Below are positions 8,471 to 17,717 of a DNA stretch of 57,574 bases, piece by piece. A model generated the notes under the pieces. The model saw only the letters and a program-made list of their open reading frames with translations. It had not been told where the DNA came from and made no database searches. Both the position numbers and the translations under genes were made by a program. Position 1 is the stretch's first letter. Each line of letters starts with the position of its first letter. Source of the DNA: Phormidium willei BDU 130791 (GTDB lineage Bacteria; Cyanobacteriota; Cyanobacteriia; Cyanobacteriales; Geitlerinemataceae); assembly GCA_001637315.1 (NCBI GenBank), contig LSZA01000012.1:1-57574 (forward strand). Reading direction: 5' to 3'.

Positions 8471-8812
8471 ATGTCTTCATGTCCTCGATGCCAGCAATCC
8501 GTACGCCATGATGCCGTCTCTTGTCCCCACTGTGGCTATCAACTGAAAGCCTTTGGTCATCCGGGGATTCCCCTCTATCAAGCCAATCCCGAGGAACCTC
8601 TGTGTTTAACCTGTACCTATCACCTCGATGATAGTTGCAACTTTCCCAAACGGCCCCACGCCCAAACCTGTACCCTCTACCAAAACATCGACGAGCCAAT
8701 TCTCACGCCAACGCCTCAACGCAAACCCGCACCCTGGTATCGCCGTAACCCAACCCTCGTGGGATTTCTGGGTCTTCTGGCTGTTAGTCTCATTCTGGCT
8801 TTGGCCAATTAG
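8471..8812 (+). CDS. Small zinc-ribbon protein with a C-terminal membrane anchor
   Basis: From the ATG at 8471 the protein has 113 residues. It begins MSSCPRCQQSV and has a CPRC...CPHCG zinc ribbon in the first 25 residues, then a second cysteine group (CLTCTYHLDDSC...TC) at about 45-75. The last 20 residues are hydrophobic (LVGFLGLLAVSLILALAN) and should anchor it with the ribbons in the cytosol. The GTG at 8465 would add only two residues. The metal site and the anchor are visible; the function is unknown. It converges with nblS, 18 bp away. Confidence 0.75.
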   Translation: MSSCPRCQQSVRHDAVSCPHCGYQLKAFGHPGIPLYQANPEEPLCLTCTYHLDDSCNFPKRPHAQTCTLYQNIDEPILTPTPQRKPAPWYRRNPTLVGFLGLLAVSLILALAN

Positions 8813-8830
8813 CCACTCGTGAGCGACGAC

Positions 8831-10819
8831 CTACGATTCACGATTCACCGTCAGTTGGGGAGTTGCATCAATGGGAATGCTACCCGGTTGGCTGGATTCT
8901 TCCGCCACAGCTAAATCAAACCAGAAGGTTGTACCAACACCCACTTCACTAATTAAGTTGACATTGGTGTGATGCTTATCGATGATGTTGCGGACAATCG
9001 ATAAACCTAACCCGGTTCCTTCTAGGGTATGAACCCGGTTTTCAACTCGGAAGAAGCGGTCAAAAATTGCCTCTCGATCTTCTTCCCCAATCCCGATTCC
9101 GGTATCCGCTACTTCCACTCGCACATAGCGCGTTTCCCCTTCCATAAGGTGATGATCTTCGGGGGCAACGGTGGAGAGAAGATAGGCTCGGACAATTACT
9201 TTTCCACCCGCTTCGGTGAATTTTAAAGCGTTACCGACTAAGTTAGCGAACACTTGTAAGAGGAGGTCATAATGACCGAGAACGGAAGGGAGTGAGTCTT
9301 CGACCTCTTGTTTGAGTTCAATTTCTTTATCTTTCGCATTCAATTGATAGGTTCGTAGGGTTTGTTCGATGGGTTGAACAATATCGAGGGGTTCGAGTCG
9401 GTAAATTCGGCAGGATTCGAGGCGGGATAAATCGAGAACATCGTTGACCAGACGAGTTAGGCGATCCGTTTCGTGGTTGGCGGTTTCGAGGAATTCCCGC
9501 CGTTCGCGATCGCTCAAATCATCGCCATATTCATGCAACGTCTCAATAAAGGATTTGATATTAAATAATGGAGTCCGTAGTTCGTGGGAAATGTTGCTAA
9601 TAAACTGACTTTTCGCTTCATTCAACTCTACTTCTCGGGTAATATCTTGAACCGTAATGGCAATTCCTTTGACATTTTCGCGTTCGCGATCTAAAACCGT
9701 TGTCACCAAAATACGAATCATCCGTTGAGTGGGTTCGCTAATGGAAATGCGAAATTCACCACTATCCCGTTCCCCTTTCGCCATCTGATAAAGCGGCCGT
9801 GTTAGTTCGACTTGAATTGCGGCGGGGAAGGCGTGTAGAACATTAGTTCCAATCAGGGTTTGGTCATCCCAGCCAAAGATGCGGCGAGCGGTGGGATTGA
9901 CTAAGACCACATGCATTTGATTGTCCAACAACACGGCTCCATCGGCAATGGTCGAGACGAGGGTTTCGAGTTTGGCTTTTTCGGCGGTGAGTTCTTCGAT
10001 ATTTTGTTCTTCATAGCGTTCGAGACGTTCAGCCATCTCATTAAAACTCTCGATGAGTTCCCCTAACTCGCCGCCGAAGGGTAAATCAACCCGTTGGCGA
10101 AAGTCGCCCGAGGCGATGTTCTTCACCCCGACGAGGAGTTCCTTGATGGGGCGGGTAATGGTGAGGGCGTTGAACACCGCCCCTAGGATCACCATCACCC
10201 AAATCGAGACGAAGACAGCGATGGTGACATCACGAGTTAAGCCTGAGGAGGTGACGACAGTGGGGTTGGGGTTAATTCCGACGGCCATAATCCCTAAATG
10301 GCGATCGCCCTGAACCAAGGGAACAAAGACATCGGTCACTTGGCCGTTTGGGGTATTATGTTGACGGACAAGGGGCTGTTCCGAGTCTCCGAACCCCTCG
10401 GGAAGTTGGATGCGTCGTTGAATCTGAAGGGAGTTCTGAACCGTCGCCTCAGAATAGGGAATCCCGAAAAAGATGCGCCCCTCGTCATCGGCGTAGAGAA
10501 TATAGCGAACACTGGAGGTGCGACTATAGAACTGACTGCTAAATCGGGCCAGTTCAGTTTTGTTGTCTTCGGCGATCAGTTGAGTGACGTTGGCTGCCAG
10601 GAGCAGCCCCAAATCGCGCCCGAAGCGGGTATCATTAAGCCGTGCATCCTGCTGAATTGTGTTGGTTGCCCAAAACGTCAAACCACTCACAATCAAGGAG
10701 ACGACGAGGGTCGCCGCCGCCATGAGTTTGGTCTGAAGGGTAAACTCCGACCACCAGTTTTTAATCATTTGGGCAATCTGTTGCAGTAGGGTCAGCAAGG
10801 TTGAGGTGTGGCACGTCAC
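8831..10819 (-). CDS. nblS: Sensor histidine kinase NblS (Hik33/DspA/Ycf26 type)
   Basis: The 662-residue protein has the full NblS layout. An N-terminal membrane helix (about 30-52) leads to a periplasmic sensor region, then a second helix near 200-222, HAMP, PAS (about 285-390), and HisKA with the phosphorylated His412 in SHELRTPLFNIKSF. The HATPase domain has DTGIGI and GTGLGLSIV. The H-box is the hallmark of the cyanobacterial Hik33/NblS group, which controls responses to high light, nutrient stress, cold and osmotic change. The partner regulators RpaB and SrrA are not in this window. The start used is a GTG. An ATG at 10768 (17 residues later) is equally plausible because neither has a clear Shine-Dalgarno. 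Confidence 0.92.
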   Translation of the reverse strand: MTCHTSTLLTLLQQIAQMIKNWWSEFTLQTKLMAAATLVVSLIVSGLTFWATNTIQQDARLNDTRFGRDLGLLLAANVTQLIAEDNKTELARFSSQFYSRTSSVRYILYADDEGRIFFGIPYSEATVQNSLQIQRRIQLPEGFGDSEQPLVRQHNTPNGQVTDVFVPLVQGDRHLGIMAVGINPNPTVVTSSGLTRDVTIAVFVSIWVMVILGAVFNALTITRPIKELLVGVKNIASGDFRQRVDLPFGGELGELIESFNEMAERLERYEEQNIEELTAEKAKLETLVSTIADGAVLLDNQMHVVLVNPTARRIFGWDDQTLIGTNVLHAFPAAIQVELTRPLYQMAKGERDSGEFRISISEPTQRMIRILVTTVLDRERENVKGIAITVQDITREVELNEAKSQFISNISHELRTPLFNIKSFIETLHEYGDDLSDRERREFLETANHETDRLTRLVNDVLDLSRLESCRIYRLEPLDIVQPIEQTLRTYQLNAKDKEIELKQEVEDSLPSVLGHYDLLLQVFANLVGNALKFTEAGGKVIVRAYLLSTVAPEDHHLMEGETRYVRVEVADTGIGIGEEDREAIFDRFFRVENRVHTLEGTGLGLSIVRNIIDKHHTNVNLISEVGVGTTFWFDLAVAEESSQPGSIPIDATPQLTVNRES

Positions 10820-10959
10820 TAGGTATTTACGCTTCTATTCTGCCACGTCCGTGACCGTTGAGAGGTTTCCTGAAGATTCAAGCGACCCGAATCGGCCAAC
10901 CTAACCCTAGGATAAAAGGTTGCAGCGTCAAGCTAGTCACTCCATTGGAGGAAATCGCC

Positions 10960-11967
10960 GTGGTGACACAAGTTTTTGTAACGGGAGGAACGGGATTTAT
11001 TGGGTCTCATGTGGTGCGATCGCTGCTAGAGTCCAATTATCGAGTTCGCGCCCTGGTTCGCCCCCAAAGTCGTTTAGATAACCTAGTCGGGTTGGATATT
11101 GAACCGGTGACGGGAGATGTCAACAGCCCCGAGTTAGCGCAACAGATGGCCGGCTGTGATGCCGTCTGTCATGTGGCGGCCCACTATTCTCTCTGGCGAC
11201 GCGATCGCCCTCGTCTGCATCAGGTGAATGTCTTGGGAACCCGTCAGGTGTTACAGGCGGCCCAAACCGCTGGCGTGGAACGGATTGTCTACACCAGTTC
11301 CGTGGCCGCCATTGGCGTTAAACCCGGGGGCCAGGTGGCCGATGAAACCTATCAAAGTCCTCCCCAGGGTCTCATTAGCGCGTATAAACAGTCCAAATAC
11401 TGGGCCGAACAAGAGGCCTATCAAGCCATCGAGAAGGGACAGGATATCGTCATTGTCAACCCCAGTACGCCGATTGGACCGCGAGACATCAAACCCACTC
11501 CCACGGGAGACATTATCCTGCGCGTTCTCCAACGACGGATGCCCGCCTATGTCAACACCGGCTTAAACTTTATCGATGTGCGCGATGTGGCCCGAGGTCA
11601 TGTTTTGGCCTTGGAACGGGGCCAAACGGGAGAACGTTATATCCTAGGCCATCAAAATCTCAGCCTCAAAGCCTTTTTAGACAAACTTGCCCATCACACC
11701 GGTTTAAGCGCCCCCCGCTATACAGTTCCCCTCTGGCTACCGCTAGCAGTGGCCTGGATTGATGAAATCCTCTTAGCCAAACTGGGCAAATCTCCCTCAG
11801 TTCCCCTCGATGGGGTGAGAATGTCCGCCGAACCGATGTATTACGATGCCTCGAAAGCGGTACGAGACTTGGGCTTACCTCAGTCAAACTTGGATGATGC
11901 GATTATCGCTGCGATCGATTGGTTTGAGGGAATCGGGAATCGGGAATCGGGAATCGGGAAGAAATAA
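10960..11967 (+). CDS. hpnA: HpnA-like NAD-dependent sugar epimerase/dehydratase
   Basis: The start is placed at the GTG at 10960 because GGAGG lies at 10947-10951; this gives 335 residues. An upstream frame reaches 10858 but looks non-coding. The protein is an extended SDR enzyme with the Rossmann GGTGFIG (9-15), the catalytic Tyr142 and Lys146 in YKQSK, and PSTPIGPRDIKPTPTG, which is typical of the hopanoid-associated HpnA group. HpnA is tied to hopanoid side-chain biosynthesis in bacteria; no hopanoid genes are nearby, so that role is inferred from family. The last dozen residues (GIGNRESGIGKK) are encoded by a short tandem repeat that has run into the gene. Confidence 0.82.
   Translation: MVTQVFVTGGTGFIGSHVVRSLLESNYRVRALVRPQSRLDNLVGLDIEPVTGDVNSPELAQQMAGCDAVCHVAAHYSLWRRDRPRLHQVNVLGTRQVLQAAQTAGVERIVYTSSVAAIGVKPGGQVADETYQSPPQGLISAYKQSKYWAEQEAYQAIEKGQDIVIVNPSTPIGPRDIKPTPTGDIILRVLQRRMPAYVNTGLNFIDVRDVARGHVLALERGQTGERYILGHQNLSLKAFLDKLAHHTGLSAPRYTVPLWLPLAVAWIDEILLAKLGKSPSVPLDGVRMSAEPMYYDASKAVRDLGLPQSNLDDAIIAAIDWFEGIGNRESGIGKK
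11928..11961. repeat. GGGAATC tandem repeat inside the 3' end of the epimerase gene
   Basis: About four units of GGGAATC lie in the last codons of the epimerase gene and stop just before its TAA. The unit differs by one or two bases from the GGGAACA/GGGAATA heptamers elsewhere in the window. Because 7 is not a multiple of 3, each added unit shifts the frame, so the C-terminus is likely variable between strains. Confidence 0.8.
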
Positions 11968-12003
11968 GGTCGGGGGAATCCACAAATGGCCGGTCGGCTT
12001 CTT

Positions 12004-13953
12004 CTATTCCCGTTCGGCTAACTCCATCCAGCGAACCGTGGAGGTTTCAATCTGATGACTTAACTCCGCCAATTGGTGAGATAGGCTTTCTAGGGCCACA
12101 TGGTCATCCGGGGGATTTTGATAGAGTTGGTTTTCGAGTTGGGCCTTGCGTTCCTCTAAATCGGGGATTTGTCCCTCCAACTGTTCGAGTTCTCGCTTCT
12201 CCTTATAGGATAACCCCGAGTTTGAACTGGACTTCGATGAGGATTTTGAGGCAGACTTCGCGGAGGCTGTCGTCGAGGAGGGGGGTTTCGGGGCGATCGC
12301 AGCGGACTCTTGGGCGGCTTTGGCGGCCCGTTCGGCTTCGAGTTGTTTGTAGTCGAGGTAAATGGAATAATTGCCGGGATATTGGCGAATCTGTGCGCCG
12401 GGTTCCATGGCGAAAATCTTGTTAACGGTGCGATCGAGAAAATAGCGATCGTGGGAGACAACGATCGCACAGCCGTTAAAGTCCTCTAAATACTCCTCCA
12501 ATACCCCCAACGTTTGCACATCCAAATCATTGGTAGGTTCGTCCAAAATCAAGACATTGGGGGATGTCATTAACACCCGCAAGAGAAATAAACGCCGCTT
12601 TTCTCCCCCGGAGAGTTTATGTAACGGCACATATTGCTGACTAGAGGGAAAGAGAAACCTCTCCAACATTTGCGAGGCGGTAATAATACTCCCATCAGCG
12701 GTTTTAACGAGGGTGGCGTCTTCTTGAACATAGTCAATGACGCGCTGGTTTTGGTTGGCTGATTCGACTAAATCTTCAGAATGTTGATCGAAATAGCCAA
12801 AATGGATCGTTTCACCAATTTCGACGGTTCCAGAATCGGGTTCAGTGCGCCCAGTCATGATATTCAGTAGGGTCGATTTGCCGGTTCCATTGCCACCAAT
12901 AATCCCGACGCGATCTTGACGATCAAAGCTGTAGGTAAAGTCTTTAAATAGTTGGCGATCGCCGTACCCTTTCCCCACTCCCTCTAATTCAATCACTTTC
13001 TTGCCAATCCGTCGCGTGGGGGTAGAAATATTGACGTTTCCTACCTGTTGCTTAAATTCAACCTCTTGCATGCCTTCAATGCGTTGAATCCTAGCATTTT
13101 GCTTAGTACTCCGAGCCTTCGGTCCCTGTTTAAGCCATTCGAGTTCTCGCCGCAAAACCCCGGCGTGTTTGCGTTCTTGGCTGGCGGCGACTTCTTCGGC
13201 GAGGGCTTTTTTCTCTAAGTAATAGGAATAGTTCCCGGAATAGGTATATAAATCCCCCCGATCAACTTCTAAAATACGGGTGGTGACTTGGTCGAGAAAG
13301 TAGCGATCGTGCGTGACCAAAACGAGGGCGGCGGGATAACGTTGTAGATAAGTTTGTAGCCAATCCACGGATTCGGCATCGAGATGGTTGGTTGGTTCAT
13401 CCATTAGCAACAAATCTGGTTCCGCTAATAGGGCCGCTGCCAAGGCGATGCGTTTGCGATAGCCCCCGGAGAGGGTTCCTACTTTGACTTCTAAATCTTC
13501 AATCCCTAATTTTGAGAGAATAATTTTGGCTTCAGTTTCCAAATCCCAGGCGTTGGCCGCATTCATTTCTTCAGTGATGCGGGTGAGTTGATTCATCAGG
13601 CGATCGAGTTCATCTCCTGACGCTTGGGAGAGGTGATGAGATAGGGCCTCATAGTCACGAACAATCTGCATTTTAGAGCCACAATCGGAGAAGACTTGCT
13701 CTAAAACCGTATGATCGGGGTCAATATCGGGCTGTTGCGGTAGGTAAATGACCCGTTTGTTGCGGTTAACGAGGCGATCGCCCTCATGATAGGGTTCAAT
13801 GCCCGCGAGTATCTTGAGGAGGGTTGATTTTCCAGAGCCATTAGTCCCAATTAAACCAAGTTTGTCTTGGGCATCGACGCTTAAGCTGGCATCCCGTAGA
13901 ATTTCTTTGATACCAAAATCTTTAGCAATAGATTTAAGGGTGATAATACTCAT
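12004..13953 (-). CDS. uup: ABC-F ATPase of the Uup type
   Basis: The 649-residue protein carries two ABC ATPase cassettes and no membrane domain. The first Walker A is GTNGSGKST (36-44) with signature LSGGYRKR. The second is GGNGTGKST with LSGGEKRR. Both Walker B motifs are present (LLLMDEPTNHLD, VLILDEPTNDLD). A basic linker joins them, and a C-terminal coiled coil of about 80 residues follows an Ala/Ser-rich stretch, as in Uup. ABC-F proteins act on the ribosome, and Uup also binds branched DNA. The gene is divergent from the RsbW-like gene, with about 200 bp between them. Confidence 0.88.
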   Translation of the reverse strand: MSIITLKSIAKDFGIKEILRDASLSVDAQDKLGLIGTNGSGKSTLLKILAGIEPYHEGDRLVNRNKRVIYLPQQPDIDPDHTVLEQVFSDCGSKMQIVRDYEALSHHLSQASGDELDRLMNQLTRITEEMNAANAWDLETEAKIILSKLGIEDLEVKVGTLSGGYRKRIALAAALLAEPDLLLMDEPTNHLDAESVDWLQTYLQRYPAALVLVTHDRYFLDQVTTRILEVDRGDLYTYSGNYSYYLEKKALAEEVAASQERKHAGVLRRELEWLKQGPKARSTKQNARIQRIEGMQEVEFKQQVGNVNISTPTRRIGKKVIELEGVGKGYGDRQLFKDFTYSFDRQDRVGIIGGNGTGKSTLLNIMTGRTEPDSGTVEIGETIHFGYFDQHSEDLVESANQNQRVIDYVQEDATLVKTADGSIITASQMLERFLFPSSQQYVPLHKLSGGEKRRLFLLRVLMTSPNVLILDEPTNDLDVQTLGVLEEYLEDFNGCAIVVSHDRYFLDRTVNKIFAMEPGAQIRQYPGNYSIYLDYKQLEAERAAKAAQESAAIAPKPPSSTTASAKSASKSSSKSSSNSGLSYKEKRELEQLEGQIPDLEERKAQLENQLYQNPPDDHVALESLSHQLAELSHQIETSTVRWMELAERE

Positions 13954-14154
13954 AAAACGTGAAATAGGAACCGGTTAATGTCTGAGTTAAAGGTTAGACA
14001 ATTATTCTCAGAAATGTCTTCTCAAAAATGTTATCGAACTTAACCAAACTTCATTATAATCGAAACTGGACAAGGATTTGCCCATCGTCGCTCCTGAGAG
14101 CCTGCCGAGGGCCAGTCCAGGCCCTTGATCTTTCTCCAGGAGGGCGATCGCGCC

Positions 14155-14607
14155 GTGGGCAAAAGGCAAAGCCGGTTGACGGTAGCCAGTGATCTTAGTC
14201 TGATGATTCAGATTCAGCGGTGGTTTGAGGAGTTTTGTTTGCAACAACCGAGACTGTCCCATTGGTCCGATAATCGTCTCTACTGTCTCAAGTTAGCCAT
14301 TGCTGAGGGATTTAGTAACGCCGTCCGCCATGCCCACCGTCATCGTCCTCCCGATACCCCGATTGAGATTCAACTCTCCCTAAAATGCGATCGCCTCGAA
14401 ATCCGGATTTGGGATCTCGGCCAGCCGTTTAACCCGGAACAAGTCCCCGAACCTGAACCCGGAACCCTGCGTCAAGGGGGCTATGGCTGGTTCTTGTTAC
14501 GACGACTGTGCGATCGCGTCACCTACCACCGTGACCAAGATGGACGCAATTGTCTACTCCTCGAACAAGAGATTGGGCATCCCTCTGACTCTCTCTCCTC
14601 AGATTAG
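14155..14607 (+). CDS. RsbW/SpoIIAB-type serine-kinase (anti-sigma) ATPase domain
   Basis: The start chosen is the GTG at 14155, with AGGAGG at 14138-14143; a TTG at 14125 would add 10 residues. The 150-residue protein is a single GHKL ATPase domain. The N-box is seen in LAIAEGFSNAVRHA, the G1 box in IWDLGQPF and a Gly-rich lid in GGYGWFLL. This is the fold of anti-sigma factor kinases that bind a sigma factor or phosphorylate a STAS-domain antagonist. No anti-anti-sigma or sigma gene is beside it, so its partners must be elsewhere. The domain is clear; the partner is unknown. Confidence 0.82.
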   Translation: MGKRQSRLTVASDLSLMIQIQRWFEEFCLQQPRLSHWSDNRLYCLKLAIAEGFSNAVRHAHRHRPPDTPIEIQLSLKCDRLEIRIWDLGQPFNPEQVPEPEPGTLRQGGYGWFLLRRLCDRVTYHRDQDGRNCLLLEQEIGHPSDSLSSD

Positions 14608-14782
14608 CCTCTCTCCCTCAGTAATTTCCCGGAGAGGCGATCGCCCAGCCGAAGAAGAGACTAGACGCGACTCGGTTACCGTCGCCCCCGACCGTCTCAA
14701 CTGAGCCTCCAATCAATCCCTATACTGGTGGGCAATAGTGGTTAAACTACCATGATATGACAAGACGATCGCGAACTTTAAG

Positions 14783-15745
14783 ATGAAAAAAGCACTAATT
14801 TGTGGAATTTCCGGCCAGGACGGCGCTTATCTTGCGAAATTTCTCCTCGAACGGGGCTACGAGGTCTGTGGAACCTCCCGAGATGCCCAAATGTCCTCCT
14901 TCAGAAACCTGGTCGCCCTGGGGATTCGCGATCGCGTCAGCCTCTACTCCATGAGTCTGACCGACTTCCGTAGCGTCTTACAAGTCCTAGACAAAACCCA
15001 ACCCAACGAAGTCTATAACCTCAGCGGCCAAAGTTCCGTCGGACTCTCCTTCGACCAACCCGTCGAAACCCTCGATAGCATTGCCACAGGAACCCTCAAC
15101 CTCCTCGAAGTGATCCGCTTTATCGGCTCTCCCATCAAATTCTACAACGCTGGTTCTAGCGAATGCTTCGGCGATACCCAAGGCGCAGCCGCCGATGAAC
15201 AAACCCCCTTCCGACCCCGTAGTCCCTATGGTGTGGCCAAAGCCACCGCCTTCTGGGAAGTCGCCAACTACCGCGAGGCCTATGGACTCTTCGCCTGTTC
15301 CGGGATTCTCTACAACCATGAATCCCCCCTACGTCCCGAACGCTTCGTGACCCAAAAGATTGTCGCCACCGCCTGTCGTATCGCCCAAGGAAGCCAGGAA
15401 ACCCTCTATTTAGGCAAAACCAGTATTCAACGAGACTGGGGTTGGGCGCCCGAGTATATCCAAGCGATGTACTTGATGTTACAACAGGATATCGCCGAAG
15501 ATTATGTGATCGCCACAGGATGCACCTATAGCTTGCAAGATTTCGTTGAAGCGGTGTTCGCCCATCTGGGATTGAACTCAAAAGACTACGTCTCCACCGA
15601 TGAGAGTCTCTACCGACCGACCGACATCGCCGTGAGTCGTGGGAACCCCGCGAAAGCCAAACAACAGATGAATTGGCAAGCTGAGTATGATATGCCCGCA
15701 GTCGCCCGGCTGATGGTCGAGGCCCGCTTGCCAGACTCTCCCTAA
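14783..15745 (+). CDS. gmd: GDP-mannose 4,6-dehydratase
   Basis: The 320-residue extended SDR enzyme has the diagnostic GMD motifs. The Rossmann segment is GISGQDGAYLA (8-18). The catalytic Ser/Glu lie in GSSECFG, the Tyr/Lys in YGVAKA, and the product-site segment is LYNHESPLRPERFVTQKI. The enzyme turns GDP-mannose into GDP-4-keto-6-deoxymannose, the precursor of GDP-fucose, GDP-rhamnose or GDP-perosamine. It is about 25-50 residues shorter than many GMDs, mostly in C-terminal loops. A glycosyltransferase follows 150 bp later on the same strand, which fits surface polysaccharide or O-antigen work. Confidence 0.92.
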   Translation: MKKALICGISGQDGAYLAKFLLERGYEVCGTSRDAQMSSFRNLVALGIRDRVSLYSMSLTDFRSVLQVLDKTQPNEVYNLSGQSSVGLSFDQPVETLDSIATGTLNLLEVIRFIGSPIKFYNAGSSECFGDTQGAAADEQTPFRPRSPYGVAKATAFWEVANYREAYGLFACSGILYNHESPLRPERFVTQKIVATACRIAQGSQETLYLGKTSIQRDWGWAPEYIQAMYLMLQQDIAEDYVIATGCTYSLQDFVEAVFAHLGLNSKDYVSTDESLYRPTDIAVSRGNPAKAKQQMNWQAEYDMPAVARLMVEARLPDSP

Positions 15746-15897
15746 TTGAGTCAACTCAGTTAGTTGTGGGGGTTGGCCCAATGGAGTCCAGCCCAGGCAA
15801 GAGCTGAGACCTCCTCTGCTACCACTAGATGTTCTTTTTGTCAAGGTGACGGGTTCATTTTCCATGGTTTCGATTGTTCATGTTCCGTTAAATCAGT

Positions 15898-17109
15898 ATG
15901 ATCCCCCATTCCCATTCCCCTGTTAGCGACGATGTTACCTACGATCGCCCGGCGGTGCGATCGCTCCCACATCGCCAATCGACGCACCTATTTGTCTTCT
16001 TAGAAATTTTCTCCTGTGAAGGCGGGATTCAATCCTATGTCAAAGATGTCTTACGAGCCTACGAACGAGCCGCCGCTGAAAGTCCGAGCGGCCAACGAGC
16101 GGAGGTCTTGCTATTACGAGATGGCGTTGACTGTGATAACCCCTTTGAGCGTTCAAATAGCCCTTATCTAAGCTTCCGTTACTTCAAATCCGCCTCATCC
16201 TGGTGGGGACGTTTCAAGTTATGTCAGGCGCTACTGGGGCGACTCTTACGCCAGCGGCCCGCGTCCGTCATCTGCGGCCATATCAAACTCGCTCCCCTAG
16301 TGCGCCTATTCTGTAAACCGTTGGGGATTCCCTATCGTGTCATGACCTATGGCAAGGAGATCTGGGACCCTCTGCCGGGTGGCTCTCGTCAGGCGCTGCA
16401 ACAGGCCCAAGAAATCTGGACCATTAGCCGCTATAGTCGCGATCGCGCCTGTGAATCGAATCATCTGAACCCCCAACAGTTTCACATGCTCCCCTGCGTC
16501 GTCAATGGGGAGATCTTCTCACCCGGGCCAAAACCACAGTATCTCATCGATCGCTATCACCTCGACCACAGCCGTGTCTTAATGACCGTGGCCCGATTAT
16601 GGTCCGGGGATATTTACAAAGGGGTGGATGTGACTTTGCGGGCCTTACCGAAAATTCTCCACTACCACCCTGATGTTAAATATCTCATCATTGGCCGGGG
16701 CGACGATCGCCCGCGCCTCGAACAACTGGCCCAAGACTTAGGCGTGGCGCAACAGGTCGTTTTTGCTGGATTTGTCGCCACCGAAGAACTCCCCGACCAT
16801 TATCGTGTCGCCGATGCCTATGTGATGCCGTCTCAAGAAGGGTTTGGTATCGTATATTTAGAAGCCATGGCCACCGGGATTCCCGTGTTGTCCGGTCAGG
16901 GCGATGGTTCAGCAGACCCCTTGCAAGATGGTAAATTGGGATGGCAGGTTGCCCATCGAGACCCTGAGGCCGTCGCCGGGGCCTGTATTGAAATGCTACA
17001 AGGTGGCGATCGCCGCGTCGATGGCGTCTGGCTGCGGGAAGAAACCCTGGCTCAATTCAGTGAAGGGGCGATCGCCGGACAATTGCAACAACTGATGGGC
17101 TTTCAATAA
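15898..17109 (+). CDS. Glycosyltransferase family 4 (GT-B fold)
   Basis: The 403-residue protein has the two-lobed GT-B fold. The N-terminal acceptor lobe starts with a Gly-rich FSCEGGIQSYVKDV loop. The C-terminal nucleotide-sugar lobe has the typical SQEGFGIVYLEAMATGIPV motif (the E-x7-E motif of GT4) and a preceding AGFVATEELPDHYRVADA. It transfers a sugar from a nucleotide donor to an unknown acceptor, probably at the inner face of the membrane. It follows gmd and might use a GDP-6-deoxyhexose; that pairing is inference from position. Little sequence-visible regulation: the 150-bp leader shows no clear terminator. Confidence 0.88.
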   Translation: MIPHSHSPVSDDVTYDRPAVRSLPHRQSTHLFVFLEIFSCEGGIQSYVKDVLRAYERAAAESPSGQRAEVLLLRDGVDCDNPFERSNSPYLSFRYFKSASSWWGRFKLCQALLGRLLRQRPASVICGHIKLAPLVRLFCKPLGIPYRVMTYGKEIWDPLPGGSRQALQQAQEIWTISRYSRDRACESNHLNPQQFHMLPCVVNGEIFSPGPKPQYLIDRYHLDHSRVLMTVARLWSGDIYKGVDVTLRALPKILHYHPDVKYLIIGRGDDRPRLEQLAQDLGVAQQVVFAGFVATEELPDHYRVADAYVMPSQEGFGIVYLEAMATGIPVLSGQGDGSADPLQDGKLGWQVAHRDPEAVAGACIEMLQGGDRRVDGVWLREETLAQFSEGAIAGQLQQLMGFQ

Positions 17110-17202
17110 AATCAACCCATAACGTCAAAGACGAGCGGTCAGTTCAGCACAAGGGGTCGTCATCTCTTGCGGCTGTCCCCTGTCACCAGCAAGGAGGCTA
17201 TT

Positions 17203-17646
17203 GTGGATCCAAACAAGTTTAAGGTCAACGCCAATTGGAAACAGGTACAAGGGTCAGGCCTGATGTTTTGGCTGTCCCTGTTGCTGATTGTCAGTCTCCT
17301 AACCACGGCTGGCCTGGGTTGGATTGTGCAATGGTTTGTGATTGTACTCGTCTCGCTCCCGGTGCTGGCGATCGTGGCGGTTTTGGGCTTGCAATGGTGG
17401 CTACGTCGTAAACTCATTCAGGATCGCTGTCCCGTCTGTCAGTTTGAATTTGTGGGAATTAGGGATGCGACGCTCAATTGTCCAAGTTGTGGCGAGACCC
17501 TTCAGGTGGTCGATGACCACTTTGAACGCAGCACCCCCTCTGGAACCATTGACGTACAAGCCACTGACGTGTCCGTTAAGACCCTCGATTCCTCGGTGAT
17601 ACCAAATCAGTCGCCTCCCTCTTCGCAAGCCAATAACGGCGAATAG
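17203..17646 (+). CDS. Membrane protein with two helices and a C-terminal zinc ribbon
   Basis: AAGGAGG at 17191-17197 points to the GTG at 17203 as start, giving 147 residues; a TTG at 17167 is the upstream alternative. Two adjacent hydrophobic helices lie at about 20-65 (MFWLSLLLIVSLLTT and FVIVLVSLPVLAIVAVLG). A CPVC...CPSCG zinc ribbon at about 77-105 and a Ser/Thr-rich disordered tail follow. The family is not recognised. The layout suggests a small anchored protein with a cytosolic metal site. Confidence 0.75.
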   Translation: MDPNKFKVNANWKQVQGSGLMFWLSLLLIVSLLTTAGLGWIVQWFVIVLVSLPVLAIVAVLGLQWWLRRKLIQDRCPVCQFEFVGIRDATLNCPSCGETLQVVDDHFERSTPSGTIDVQATDVSVKTLDSSVIPNQSPPSSQANNGE

Positions 17647-17717
17647 GATGGGCTATAGCGACCCATCAAAACCACTCATCAAAACCATTCATCAAAACTA
17701 TTCAAAGCCATTCATAC

